A stretch of DNA of 64,000 nucleotides from G963662905 sp963662905 (GTDB lineage Bacteria; Bacteroidota; Bacteroidia; Bacteroidales; WRLA01), in the NCBI GenBank assembly GCA_963662905.2, contig CAXXFD010000003.1, positions 2,356,001 to 2,420,000 on the forward strand, written 5' to 3'. Shown one piece after another: positions 10,003 through 19,154 of the stretch. Under the pieces are notes generated by a model. The model saw only the letters and a list, made by a program, of their open reading frames with translations, was not told the DNA's origin and ran no database searches. A program made the translations under genes and the position numbers. Every line of letters begins with the position of its first letter. Position 1 is the stretch's first letter.

Positions 10003-11647
10003 GTTACTAATCAGTCTGCAAATTAGCGATAGTTCCCAAGGCAGGCACAACACTCTGTCCATTCTTGATAATTGTGTCAGCAACTGATCTCAAAACAGCA
10101 AAGGCATCCGCTCCATCGGTCGATCTGAATTGACCTGAAACTTTCTGTTTAACTTTTATGTTTCGGATTGCCCTTTCAGAAGCATTATTGTCTGGCGGGA
10201 CTTCTGGGTGATATAAGAAGGTGAAGATATAGTCCCTGTATTTGACTAGCCTTTTTTTGAATGCAAGCAATTCGTTGTGTTTTTCCGGCAGTTCTGCTTT
10301 CAGTAAACTGTTCAGCCTGTTTTCAATTGCGGTTCTCTTTGGGCTATGTACGTAGCAACCCGCATTGTCCATTTTTTTCTTCAAATCCAGTGCCGTTTGA
10401 AACAGCCGTTTGCATATCCTGCTCCATTTATGCCCATACCTTTCTGACAAGTAATTCAGGTCACGTAAAAGATGTGCCATACAAATCTGGTGCGACAGCG
10501 CAGCAGTATTAAAATGGCTCTTCCAGCAATCATGCACCAACACAGAGTTTTTAAACCCATCTTTAAATGTATTGTCAATGCTCCTCTGTGCCCTGTTGTC
10601 AGTGATGGCAATGAATGTAGCCTCTTGGTTTTGCCATGTCCATGCCCAGTGCTTATTGCCATCAACCTTAACTCCTGTCTCATCACTTCCTACAGAAAGG
10701 CAATATCCTCCCGAAAGCAACTTTTGCTTTATTAGGTCATAGGCTGGTTGGGCCTTGCGCTTTAGTTTATTGAGCAAATAATGGATGCCCCCTTCGCTTA
10801 TGGGAATATGGAAAACATCCCTGAAAAGTTCTTTCATACGCAAAAAGGGCAGGTACTGCCTGGTATGGAAATACCCGATCAAACTTTCAATGTTGTTCCC
10901 ATAGCTTACCGGGGCATTGGCCTGAGATGGATAATCACACCTGGTTTCATGGCCACAACTGCAAACCTTTTTATATACCCGGTGTTCTGTGACATGTAAC
11001 TTTATCTCGGGAATATCAAATACCTGGCGTTTGCCGGCTAATTGTACGGGCAAAGAAGCAAGGTCTTTCCCGCAACACTTGCAATATGAGGGGATGTGCT
11101 TCTCAATAGTGTCAGGCACTTCGGCCATCTTAAGTGTGTTCCCTTTCCGCCCTGCCTGTCCGCCTGGCTTACGCCCTGTCTTTTCCCTCAAACTCCTGCG
11201 CTTAGGGCGGTTCTGATCTTGGGAGGGAGGTATTGAGCTGTTGTTGCTGTTTTTTGGTGTTTGGTATTTGGCAAGCTTTTCTTTGAGTTTTTTGTTTTCC
11301 AACTCAAGGGCTTCCAGTCTTCTTTCAAGCTGGCCAATCCTTTTGAAAAGCTCTTGTATAATGAAATCTTTGTCCAAAACTTTTTTCTTTCAAAAGTAGT
11401 GTAGGTTAGAGGCAAAAGTCAAATTACCAGCGGTTTAGTTACGAACACAGAAAACAGCAACTTGTGAATAGCCAATGATTTTTGAAAAATACCCCAAGGA
11501 GAATCCAATATTTAAACCTGAACACCCAAGAACAAACAAACAGCAAAATCACAGAGCCTTTAAACGCATCAATCCCAGAAAGTTATTCACAAGCCACAGC
11601 GAAAATTGTTAATAAGGATTGATTTTTTTCTGACACTGATTAGTTAC
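10003..11647 (-). mobile_element. IS66-family insertion sequence
   Basis: The ends are inverted repeats. Reading inward, the left end is GTTACTAATCAGTCTG (10003) and the right end on the minus strand is GTAACTAATCAGTGTC (11647). They match at nearly every position over 13 bases. The single transposase gene ends 4 bases inside the left repeat. About 270 bases of leader without a gene lie between its start and the right end. IS66 elements usually make 8-bp target duplications, but the flanks here (AAAAAATT and AAGCAATA) do not match, which suggests a rearrangement after insertion. A weaker alternative right end (GTTAC, 11438-11442) exists, but coding sequence of the next gene resumes directly after 11647, which favours 11647. 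Confidence 0.75.
10007..11377 (-). CDS. IS66-family transposase (TnpC type)
   Basis: This 456-residue protein has the order expected for IS66 TnpC. A leucine-zipper-like coiled coil comes first (LERRLEALELENKKLKEKL, residues about 17-36). Next are a basic linker with RKPGGQAGRKG and a CxxC...C zinc-binding segment (CKCCGK and CSCGHETRC). Then comes the DDE catalytic domain with VGSDETGV, VHDCWKSH and PPDNNASERAIR. It is full length and intact. No TnpA or TnpB partner is present, as is common for the single-gene IS66 elements of Bacteroidota. Confidence 0.95.
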   Translation of the reverse strand: MDKDFIIQELFKRIGQLERRLEALELENKKLKEKLAKYQTPKNSNNSSIPPSQDQNRPKRRSLREKTGRKPGGQAGRKGNTLKMAEVPDTIEKHIPSYCKCCGKDLASLPVQLAGKRQVFDIPEIKLHVTEHRVYKKVCSCGHETRCDYPSQANAPVSYGNNIESLIGYFHTRQYLPFLRMKELFRDVFHIPISEGGIHYLLNKLKRKAQPAYDLIKQKLLSGGYCLSVGSDETGVKVDGNKHWAWTWQNQEATFIAITDNRAQRSIDNTFKDGFKNSVLVHDCWKSHFNTAALSHQICMAHLLRDLNYLSERYGHKWSRICKRLFQTALDLKKKMDNAGCYVHSPKRTAIENRLNSLLKAELPEKHNELLAFKKRLVKYRDYIFTFLYHPEVPPDNNASERAIRNIKVKQKVSGQFRSTDGADAFAVLRSVADTIIKNGQSVVPALGTIANLQTD

Positions 11648-14211
11648 AAGCAATATTTTTAGGTCAAACAATTGAATTCCTAATTGATTTTGAAAATGAA
11701 AGCACAATTCATATATTAAACAACACAACTTGTAAAATTACCAAGACCGGCAGTATGCCGTTTGCATGGAAAATAACTTTGGATAATGGCGTATCATATC
11801 ATTTTGAGGAATGCGTAGAAACAATCCGTGACGCGCGAAGCTACTCTCAAGGCTATGGAGGAAGCTGTTCCCCGTTTGGCCCTAATCAGGTTACTTCAAG
11901 AATGTGGCTCCTAACAGAAATTATAACCCCAAATGAAAGGTCAATAAATTTCAACTATTCAAGAACGCCTGAAAAATTTAATCTTACAGCTTTAGGACAA
12001 ACATGGCATTACAGATATCTGGATAATTATATGGAAAGTCCTATTACAGCAATTCAATTTAGTCAATATAATCGTGTAGATCATCCCTCATGTGCGCCAT
12101 ACCCGCGATACTACAATCAAGAATCTCTTGAAACTCATTGGAGGCTCTTTAATTCTTGGACTTTTACACGTCAGCAGGATGCCTATCTTGATTCTATTAA
12201 TTTTTCCGGAGGCACAGTTATCTTTAATAAAAATAATGAACGATTAGACAAAAATGGAAAAAAACTTTCTAGTATCGATATTATAAATTCGAATCGAACT
12301 ACAATTAAATCCATTGATTTCTTCTATAGCTATTTTGAGGGCATCAGTCAGGGAAATACTTATGATGTGCAAATTGATGATTTGCCAGAAACATTTTTAA
12401 CACATAGGTTAAAACTAGATTCAATTAGAGAGTTGGGCAAACCTGCATATTCTTTTGTTTATTGGGAAGTCAATTTACCAAAAAAGAATTCATTTGCTGT
12501 TGATTATTGGGGCTATTATAATGGTGAAATAAATAATAACAGCTTAATTCCTAATATATCAAGATTTAAAGGCTATAGAGAGGAAGTCCCATTAAACAAT
12601 GGAAACAATCATTCAGCCAAATTAAGTTGCACCCAAGCGTCTATACTCAGACAGATTGTCTATCCTACAGGGGGGCGAACTCTTTTTGAGTATGAATTAA
12701 ATGCATATCCAAACACTTATCCGCAAAAAGGCTATTTCCCGGATTTTAATGATACTGAAAACTCCATAACACATGGGAACGGTCTTAGGATAAGACAGAT
12801 ATTAAATTATGCAGACGGATACAATTCTTATACAGAAAAGAGCTTTGAGTATTCCGGGGGAAAGAACCTGTCAAAAACGAAACCATTTGCAGAATATAAT
12901 TTTTCCATCCTGCGCTTAAATTGCGCAAATCCTCCTATTTCATATTGGAATACAGGAGGTAGATATTTCTTTAATTGTTGGCTTTCCAATAATAATAATC
13001 TTAAGACTTCATCTCTATTTGGTTCTGGAGATATTGTTGGGTATGATGTTGTTACAATTAGAGATCGTTTTTTGGCCGAGTATAATGGGAAGCAAGAGAT
13101 TCATTATGTAAATTATCCTGATATAACCCCATTTAATTATAGAGATTATGTCACTCCACCCTCTTATAGGAATAAAGAAGAACCGAGAAATGGCTCAATA
13201 ATTAGGGAAGTTTTCTACAACGAAAATAATAATATAATCAAAACAATAGATCGGGAATATGATTTTTACCGATCCGAAATATTCTATGGTTTTAGAACCG
13301 CGTTTTATAAATTGTTGATTTGGGAATCTACAAGCAATGTTTTAAGATTAAAACAACAACATATCGGTGCCTATTACCCCATCTATAGCGGACAAACCAG
13401 GCCTTCGGAGATAATTACTACAGACTATAAAGATGGAGAGCCCGTAGTTACGACAACAACAAAGGAGTATTATACCAATACGGTGCGCAGCGACCTCTTA
13501 CTGAAAAAGGAAACAACAGAGACCGGAGACAATAGGTTACAGAAAACATATCTATATCCCGAACAGGTCAATACTCCATACCGCAGTGAGCTCTTTGATC
13601 AAAACCGTATAAGCACCCCTATCAAAGTTGAAAAATTAAGAAACAACCAGGGTGTTTATTCAGATATTATTGAATTTAAACCTTATGATGGGTTATTGCA
13701 GTTGAGGAAATATATATTCAAAAAAGGCCCCGGATCTACTCCTGATCCATATATTGAATTTGATGATTATGATGATAAAGGCAATGTTCTGCAATACAAA
13801 ATGCGGAGTGAGCCGACCAAAAGTGTAATATGGTCATACAAGCAAACATGTGTTGTTGTTGAGGCCTCCAATGTCGATTACCCTACCCTCAGTGCTGCTG
13901 TTGCTGCGTCAATCCCTTCCGGCTATGCCAACATCCATGAACTTGTTGCCGATATGCACGATATTGCCGATAATGCTATAAAACAGAACGCCTGGAAGGA
14001 GTTCAATACAGCCTTGCGTGCACAACAAAGCATGAAAAATGCTATGATACAAACATATACGCACAAGCCCCTCGTAGGAATCACCTCCGGCACTGACCCA
14101 AAAAACCGTATTACTTTTTATACATACGATATGGCAGGCAGGCTACAAAGCATTATGGACGAAGAGCTTAAACAACAGAAACACCTGGAGTATCATTATA
14201 AGAATCAATAA
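11648..14211 (+). pseudogene. RHS/YD-repeat family protein, 5' end lost at IS66
   Basis: The frame is open from base 11644, directly at the right end of the IS66 element. The codons before the first ATG (11755) read as ordinary protein (LGQTIEFLIDFENESTIHIL), so coding sequence starts abruptly at the IS and no native start or signal peptide remains. From ATG 11755 the product is 818 residues. It resembles the companion protein that precedes DUF6443/RHS core proteins in Bacteroidota: long tyrosine-rich beta-strand sequence with repeated FxYELN and KxxEYxY patterns, ending in a YD-like repeat (YTYDMAGRLQSIMDEE). It stops 2 bases before the next gene, so the two formed an operon. The missing part probably held the signal peptide and N-terminal domain. 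It could be read from an internal start, but export would fail. Confidence 0.7.
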
Positions 14212-14213
14212 CC

Positions 14214-17200
14214 ATGAAATTGATAAACAAGCATAAAATGAAATCCCAAATAACCCTATTTATAATTGCCGTTTTAGTTATTGGAAACTCATCTGTATTT
14301 GCCCAGATCCCACCAGATGGCTGGGATGACAGGGAGCTGCCACAATACAAAAATGCCATAGAAAAAGCCAGGAAATCCTTGCATTTTACACCGGGATATA
14401 CAGCTCTGGCAAATGGATCGAACCTCCATGCTTTTATTGACCCGGTACTGGCTTATAACGGGGGTCAGGCAGTAACAGATGGAGATTTTAATTACAATTA
14501 CATACGGCACTATACCCCTATTGGAAACAATGCCACAACACTATGCCCGGTACACAATGCTATTGATCATGAAAAAGACTGGCATGAAGAAATCGTTTAT
14601 TATGACGGATTGGGGCGTGAAATACAAAATGTAGTTGTGAAAGGGGCTGCATCAGGAGCTGATATCATACAGAATATTGAATACGACGGATTTGGGAGAA
14701 TGAGCAAAGAGTTTTTGCCCTATGCCATAAATCAGGAACACCCGGATTATGGCCCGGGAGGGCTGAGAACCGATGCTACCACAGAAGCCAAAGGTTTTTA
14801 CGCAACATTCTCAAACCAACAGGACGGCCAGTTCCCTTTTGCTGAAAAAGAATATGACGGATCCCCCTTAAACCGTATAATGGAACAATCTGCCCCCGGT
14901 TCCGATTGGCAAATTCAGGGAGGCCATGTTCAGGAATTTAATTATGTGACCAACCTAAGCAGTGACAATGTTAAATACTATAAGATTAGTTTATATGATG
15001 AACTGATATATGAAGGGGCTTATAGCCCAAACAACCTTCAGGGTGTATATGCTGAAGACGAAAACGGCAATAAAAGCGTTGAATTTAAAAATCAATTTGG
15101 CGAACTCATCCTTAAAAAGATGCAAAATGACGGGCAATGGCTAAGTACTTACTATGTTTATGATGATTATGGTATGCTCCGCTATGTTGTGCCACCAAAA
15201 GCTGATGCTTTGTTCAGCCAAAGCAATACAACATTGGGTACTTATGAAACCAATACTGATATAGACCAGCTTTGCTATTACTATGATTATGACAAATTAA
15301 ACCGCATGACACTTAAGAAATTGCCCGGGGCAAAGGCAGTTTTTATGCTATATAACGAACGCGACCTTCCCGTATTGATCCAGGATGGTGAACTGCGGCT
15401 TCGAAACCAATGGATGTTTAAAAAATACGATGCCCATAACAGGGAAATTATCAGTGGTATCCACCAATTCCCCGCACCGCAAACACCAGAGCAAATGCAG
15501 GTATATATTGATGCTGCCGCTGCGTACGAATCTTATGACCCAAATTCTGATTACGGTTATACCAATAACGCATACCCTTCACTGTGTCAATCTGATTTTA
15601 TTGGTACCATCAATTATTATGACAATTATGATTTCCTCCAGCTTTCTGCATATACAAACGATTATGCCTTCCGAAGCAGCCACCTGGATTTTGCTTTGCC
15701 AAATACCAATGAGGTAAAAGGGCTCCAGACCGGGACACGCACTTCAATAATACCTAACAACAGCACTGTGCCTTTGAACGGCAATATGCTGCAGGTTGAT
15801 TATTACAATAAATACGGACATCTGATCCAAACCGTAAAGGACAACCACCTGGAAGGATTGGATATTATTTCCAACAAAACCAACTATACAGGACAGGTAC
15901 TGATTGCCAAAGAAAGCCATCAGGCAGGGCAAAATGCAACACCCATTGAAATTGCCGAGCGTTTTGAATACGATCACCTGGGCAATATAACACGCCACCT
16001 GCATTCTGTTAACGGGGCAGACACAGTTAACCTCTATACCAACAGGTATGATGACCTGAACCGTTTACGGATCAAAAAGCTCCATGTTTCATCAAGCGGT
16101 TGCCTGCAAAATATTGATTACACCTATAATATCCGGGGATGGCTCACGGGCATCAATAAAGCAGATCAGACAGTAAACGACGCCTTTGCCTGCCAATTGG
16201 AATACAATACAAATGCTACTGCACCTCAGTTTAACGGAAATATTGCTTCCATACGCTGGAAAAGCGCAATGTATCCCGAACTGTCGGCCTATCAGTACTA
16301 TTATGACGATATAAACCGCATCGAATCAGCCACATACAATATAAACAACAAATACAGTACGGCATATACCTATGACCGCAACGGAAATATCCTTTCGTTG
16401 AAACGCCGGGGGGATTTTGCCCAGACTTCCGCTAATGGCATTATCGACCAAATGGATTACAGCTATTCCGGTAACCAGCTTATTGCCGTGAACGACATAA
16501 CAGCCCAGTCAGCACAGCTCAACGGCTTTACGGACAATGGCTCATTCCTGCAACAGGGTGAATACGCATATGACGATAACGGCAATATGACACTGGACAA
16601 AAACAAACAAATTTCGGGCGTAAGCTATAATTACCTAAATTTACCCGATCAAATTGATTTGGAGCAGGACGAAATGAAGCATATTTTCTATGCATATGAT
16701 GCGTTGGGCAGGAAGCTGCAAAAAACCACATACGCCACAGGCTATATGCCCGGACCGGCAACTGATTATTGTGGCAGCTTCGTTTATTCCGACGGCAACC
16801 TGCAGTTTGTGCAACATGCCGAAGGAAGGCTGGTGCCCCGGGAAAACGGAGGATTTGATTACCAATATTACCTCAAAGACCACCTGGGCAATACACGTGT
16901 TACCCTCAGCCAAAACGGAACAGTTTTGCAGGAAGATGCCTATTATCCATTTGGGATGAACATTACAGGTTTGAGTTATAGCGATGCCAGCCCTGAAAAC
17001 AAATACAAATACAACTGCAAGGAGTTGCAGGATGAGTTTGGCTTGGATTGGTATGATTATGGGGCAAGATTTTATGAACCACAACTTGCTCGCTGGCATG
17101 TGATTGATGCATTGGCAAATGATGAAATGCAAATTGACAAATCGCCTTATAGCTATGCCTGGAATAATCCAACAAACCTTGTTGACCCTGATGGAAATTG

Positions 17201-17825
17201 TCCTTGGTGTGTTGGTGCTTTGGTTGGTGCAGTTACTGAATATGCGTTTCAGGTTGCAGTTAATGTTATTGAAGATGGCGAAATTTCACTTGATGCTTTT
17301 ACTGATGTAGATGGAGCTCAAATTGCTTTATCAGCAGGAGCTGGTGCTTTAGGTGTCGGGGTTGCAAGTGGTTTCTCTAAACTTGCAAAAGTAGGAAAGC
17401 TTGCTAAGGTTGCTAACTCCAAAGTAGGTAAGGTTGTAACAAACGCTGCTTCAGATGCAACGTCAAGTGTTGCTGGAACTGCTATGCAAGGTAATGAAGT
17501 AACAGTAGAAGGGGTAGTTGTCGATGTTGTTACGGGTGGTGCTGTTGGGACTCCAACTTCAAAAGCAACAAAAAACGCAGCGCAGAGTTCTTCAAAAGGA
17601 AAATCACTTGCTAAAAAAGCGGAAAAAACACGAACTAATAACATGGCAAACACTGGAAGGAATACAAGTGTGAGCAAGAAAAAGAAAATGTCCCAGAGTT
17701 ATCAGAAACAAAAAGCCAAAGCAGATAATTATGGAAATAAGCGAGCCTTAGGAGCTGGAGCAGCTTCTTCAGGTGCGAGTTCTAAGGTAGTCAACGAATT
17801 ACGAAAAGACGATCAACAGCAATAA
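14214..17825 (+). CDS. DUF6443/RHS repeat-associated core protein, likely polymorphic toxin
   Basis: The 1203-residue product has a signal peptide (LFIIAVLVIGNSSVFAQ). A DUF6443-like N-terminal region follows, with GLGREIQ and YDGFGRMSKEFLPY. Many YD repeats come next (YDDLNRLRIKKL, YDRNGNILSLKR, YDALGRKLQ). The conserved RHS core is at about residues 883-992 (DHLGNTRV, YYPFGM, YDYGARFYEPQLARW and NNPTNLVDPDGN). Beyond DPDGN a separate tail of about 210 residues begins. It has hydrophobic Gly/Ala-rich stretches, then a lysine-rich end (SVSKKKKMSQSYQKQKAKA). The tail's base usage is more AT-rich, with many GTT and GCT codons, as expected of an exchanged toxin tip. RHS cores form a cage around a C-terminal effector. 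I recognise no catalytic motif in this tail, so toxin activity is inferred from architecture only. Confidence 0.85.
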   Translation: MKLINKHKMKSQITLFIIAVLVIGNSSVFAQIPPDGWDDRELPQYKNAIEKARKSLHFTPGYTALANGSNLHAFIDPVLAYNGGQAVTDGDFNYNYIRHYTPIGNNATTLCPVHNAIDHEKDWHEEIVYYDGLGREIQNVVVKGAASGADIIQNIEYDGFGRMSKEFLPYAINQEHPDYGPGGLRTDATTEAKGFYATFSNQQDGQFPFAEKEYDGSPLNRIMEQSAPGSDWQIQGGHVQEFNYVTNLSSDNVKYYKISLYDELIYEGAYSPNNLQGVYAEDENGNKSVEFKNQFGELILKKMQNDGQWLSTYYVYDDYGMLRYVVPPKADALFSQSNTTLGTYETNTDIDQLCYYYDYDKLNRMTLKKLPGAKAVFMLYNERDLPVLIQDGELRLRNQWMFKKYDAHNREIISGIHQFPAPQTPEQMQVYIDAAAAYESYDPNSDYGYTNNAYPSLCQSDFIGTINYYDNYDFLQLSAYTNDYAFRSSHLDFALPNTNEVKGLQTGTRTSIIPNNSTVPLNGNMLQVDYYNKYGHLIQTVKDNHLEGLDIISNKTNYTGQVLIAKESHQAGQNATPIEIAERFEYDHLGNITRHLHSVNGADTVNLYTNRYDDLNRLRIKKLHVSSSGCLQNIDYTYNIRGWLTGINKADQTVNDAFACQLEYNTNATAPQFNGNIASIRWKSAMYPELSAYQYYYDDINRIESATYNINNKYSTAYTYDRNGNILSLKRRGDFAQTSANGIIDQMDYSYSGNQLIAVNDITAQSAQLNGFTDNGSFLQQGEYAYDDNGNMTLDKNKQISGVSYNYLNLPDQIDLEQDEMKHIFYAYDALGRKLQKTTYATGYMPGPATDYCGSFVYSDGNLQFVQHAEGRLVPRENGGFDYQYYLKDHLGNTRVTLSQNGTVLQEDAYYPFGMNITGLSYSDASPENKYKYNCKELQDEFGLDWYDYGARFYEPQLARWHVIDALANDEMQIDKSPYSYAWNNPTNLVDPDGNCPWCVGALVGAVTEYAFQVAVNVIEDGEISLDAFTDVDGAQIALSAGAGALGVGVASGFSKLAKVGKLAKVANSKVGKVVTNAASDATSSVAGTAMQGNEVTVEGVVVDVVTGGAVGTPTSKATKNAAQSSSKGKSLAKKAEKTRTNNMANTGRNTSVSKKKKMSQSYQKQKAKADNYGNKRALGAGAASSGASSKVVNELRKDDQQQ

Positions 17826-17835
17826 ATAACACATC

Positions 17836-18120
17836 ATGATATTATTAGCTTCTTTTGCAAACGTACTAAAAGCATTAGCATTATTGTTTTGCATACTATT
17901 TCCACTTTATATAACAGTAGAAATAGTGCAAAAATTAATTAAAGGGAAAGACAGGGGTAAAAATAGCTATTTGTGTATTTTGTTATATATATTGATTATA
18001 GCAGCAATGTATTATTTCTTTTTGACAGATAAACAACGTATTTTTTTATTCGTCTATGATGGTATTTTGATTTGCTTTTTATGCGTTTACTTTATGTTAA
18101 AGCGTCTTTTTTTTAAATGA
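17836..18120 (+). CDS. Small membrane protein, candidate immunity protein
   Basis: The product has 94 residues and starts 10 bases after the RHS gene. It contains three predicted membrane spans: ALALLFCILFPLYITVEIV, a central span around YLCILLYILIIAAMYYFF, and IFLFVYDGILICFLCVYFML. The gene is very AT-rich compared with the RHS core. I do not recognise a family. Polymorphic toxins are usually followed directly by a gene for a cognate immunity protein, and membrane-embedded ones are known for toxins that act at membranes. The role is inferred from position only. Confidence 0.6.
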   Translation: MILLASFANVLKALALLFCILFPLYITVEIVQKLIKGKDRGKNSYLCILLYILIIAAMYYFFLTDKQRIFLFVYDGILICFLCVYFMLKRLFFK

Positions 18121-18136
18121 AGTAAATTTGTATCTA

Positions 18137-18658
18137 ATGTATTTTAAATATTGCATTGTAGTATTGATCTTCTTTTTTGCCGTCCAGATATTGAAGTCAC
18201 AAAACATGGAACAGTATTTTCAAGAGAATAATGATTTTTCGATTTTATTACCCACTAATGCTGTAGTTTCTACGAATGCTATTGGTAATGGATATACAGA
18301 GACGTTTGTTGTAAAGAATAATGATGGTGTATTTAAATATGTTTTAATAGTAACAAAGGCAGACTCTGATGGGAATAAATTTCATAATCTGTTAACTAAT
18401 GATTTCAAAGAATCTTATTTGGAGAACTGCTCTTGTCAAATTTTAGAATCTAATGAGATTGAATATAAAAATATTAAATCATTACAATTTGAAATCATCG
18501 TTAACTCAAAAGACCAAAAATTAGCGGGTTGTTCAGATAATATTATATCAGGTCAGTATTTGTATAACTTAGTCTACTTGACAACCGCGTCAAATTATGC
18601 TATATGGGTGCAAGAATATAATGAAATAGCTAATAGCCTGCTTATTAATAGCGATTAA
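18137..18658 (+). CDS. Exported protein of unknown family, second candidate immunity gene
   Basis: The 173-residue product starts at ATG 18137 (an in-frame TTG lies at 18128). A strongly hydrophobic N-terminus (CIVVLIFFFAVQILKSQ) acts as a signal peptide or membrane anchor. The mature part has the strand pattern of a small mixed alpha/beta domain (FSILLPTNAVVST, ETFVVKNNDGVFKYVLIVTK, LQFEIIVNSKDQKLAGC). The sequence is AT-rich like its upstream neighbour and follows it by 16 bases, so the two are probably co-transcribed with the RHS gene. I recognise no family. It could be an immunity protein acting outside the cytoplasm or an unrelated passenger gene. Confidence 0.6.
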   Translation: MYFKYCIVVLIFFFAVQILKSQNMEQYFQENNDFSILLPTNAVVSTNAIGNGYTETFVVKNNDGVFKYVLIVTKADSDGNKFHNLLTNDFKESYLENCSCQILESNEIEYKNIKSLQFEIIVNSKDQKLAGCSDNIISGQYLYNLVYLTTASNYAIWVQEYNEIANSLLINSD

Positions 18659-18737
18659 GGAATTGGTTCCTGGCCAGCTTTCTCGGAATAAGAGAATAGA
18701 ATAACGGGGTTATGTCAGGTGTTTATTTAGTGTAAGC

Positions 18738-18920
18738 GTGTTTATTTTTAAAATCACGAATAAGGGCATCAAGGGTTACAAAAATGTAACCCAGCTCCGC
18801 CGGATATGCCATCTGGCGAAAAAAAAGGGCGAAAACTATAGAATTGATTTGGAATCCCGTAACAATTATATAATACTATTTATAAACAAGGACACTTTGC
18901 AAAAGCAAGCCTATATCTAA
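18738..18920 (+). CDS. Possible small ORF of unknown function
   Basis: A 60-codon frame starts with GTG; no ATG is available. The product is basic with strand-like alternation near its end (NNYIILFINKDTLQKQ). A perfect stem-loop (GGGTTAC, AAAAAT loop, GTAACCC; 18773-18792) lies inside the frame, which argues against or complicates coding. It sits between the candidate immunity genes and IS21 and may be a decayed fragment of a larger accessory gene. Confidence 0.25.
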   Translation: MFIFKITNKGIKGYKNVTQLRRICHLAKKKGENYRIDLESRNNYIILFINKDTLQKQAYI

Positions 18921-18958
18921 AACCCCGGTGAAATTTAATTTTCGCCATAAATGGCTAA

Positions 18959-19081
18959 TTCGGTTCGTTTTGTGCCACTGATTTCGGAGTATCTGTGCCA
19001 GGCATTTCGGTTCAAAATGTGCCACTAAAACGACTCCTGCTTTCGGTTCGTTTTGTGCCAGTTTCGGTTCGTTTTGTGCCA
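18959..19081 (+). repeat. Iterated 19-base motif in the IS21 left end
   Basis: TTCGGTTCGTTTTGTGCCA occurs exactly at 18959-18977, 19042-19060 and 19063-19081. A variant with CAAAA in the centre lies at 19006-19024. Related inverted copies lie at the right end (about 21493-21540). IS21 elements typically carry such multiple end repeats as IstA binding sites. Confidence 0.85.
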
Positions 19082-19154
19082 GTTTGCCAGAGATGCCCCC
19101 TTTGAAAGATCAAGTTTAACCTGTCTTATTGTTGTACTAGAAAAATACAGCAAT

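Noticed and set aside
11438..11442. Alternative right end of the IS66 element
   Set aside because: GTTAC here matches the left end less well than 11647, and coding sequence of the RHS gene resumes only after 11647.
16641..17132. 163-codon minus-strand frame within the RHS gene
   Set aside because: It is the antisense of the conserved RHS core, whose plus-strand motifs are unambiguous; the minus translation has no domain character.
18959..19081. Regularly repeated 19-base motif resembling a CRISPR array
   Set aside because: Spacing is irregular (copies nearly touch or lie 60 bases apart), there are no cas genes, and the motif lies in the end of IS21.
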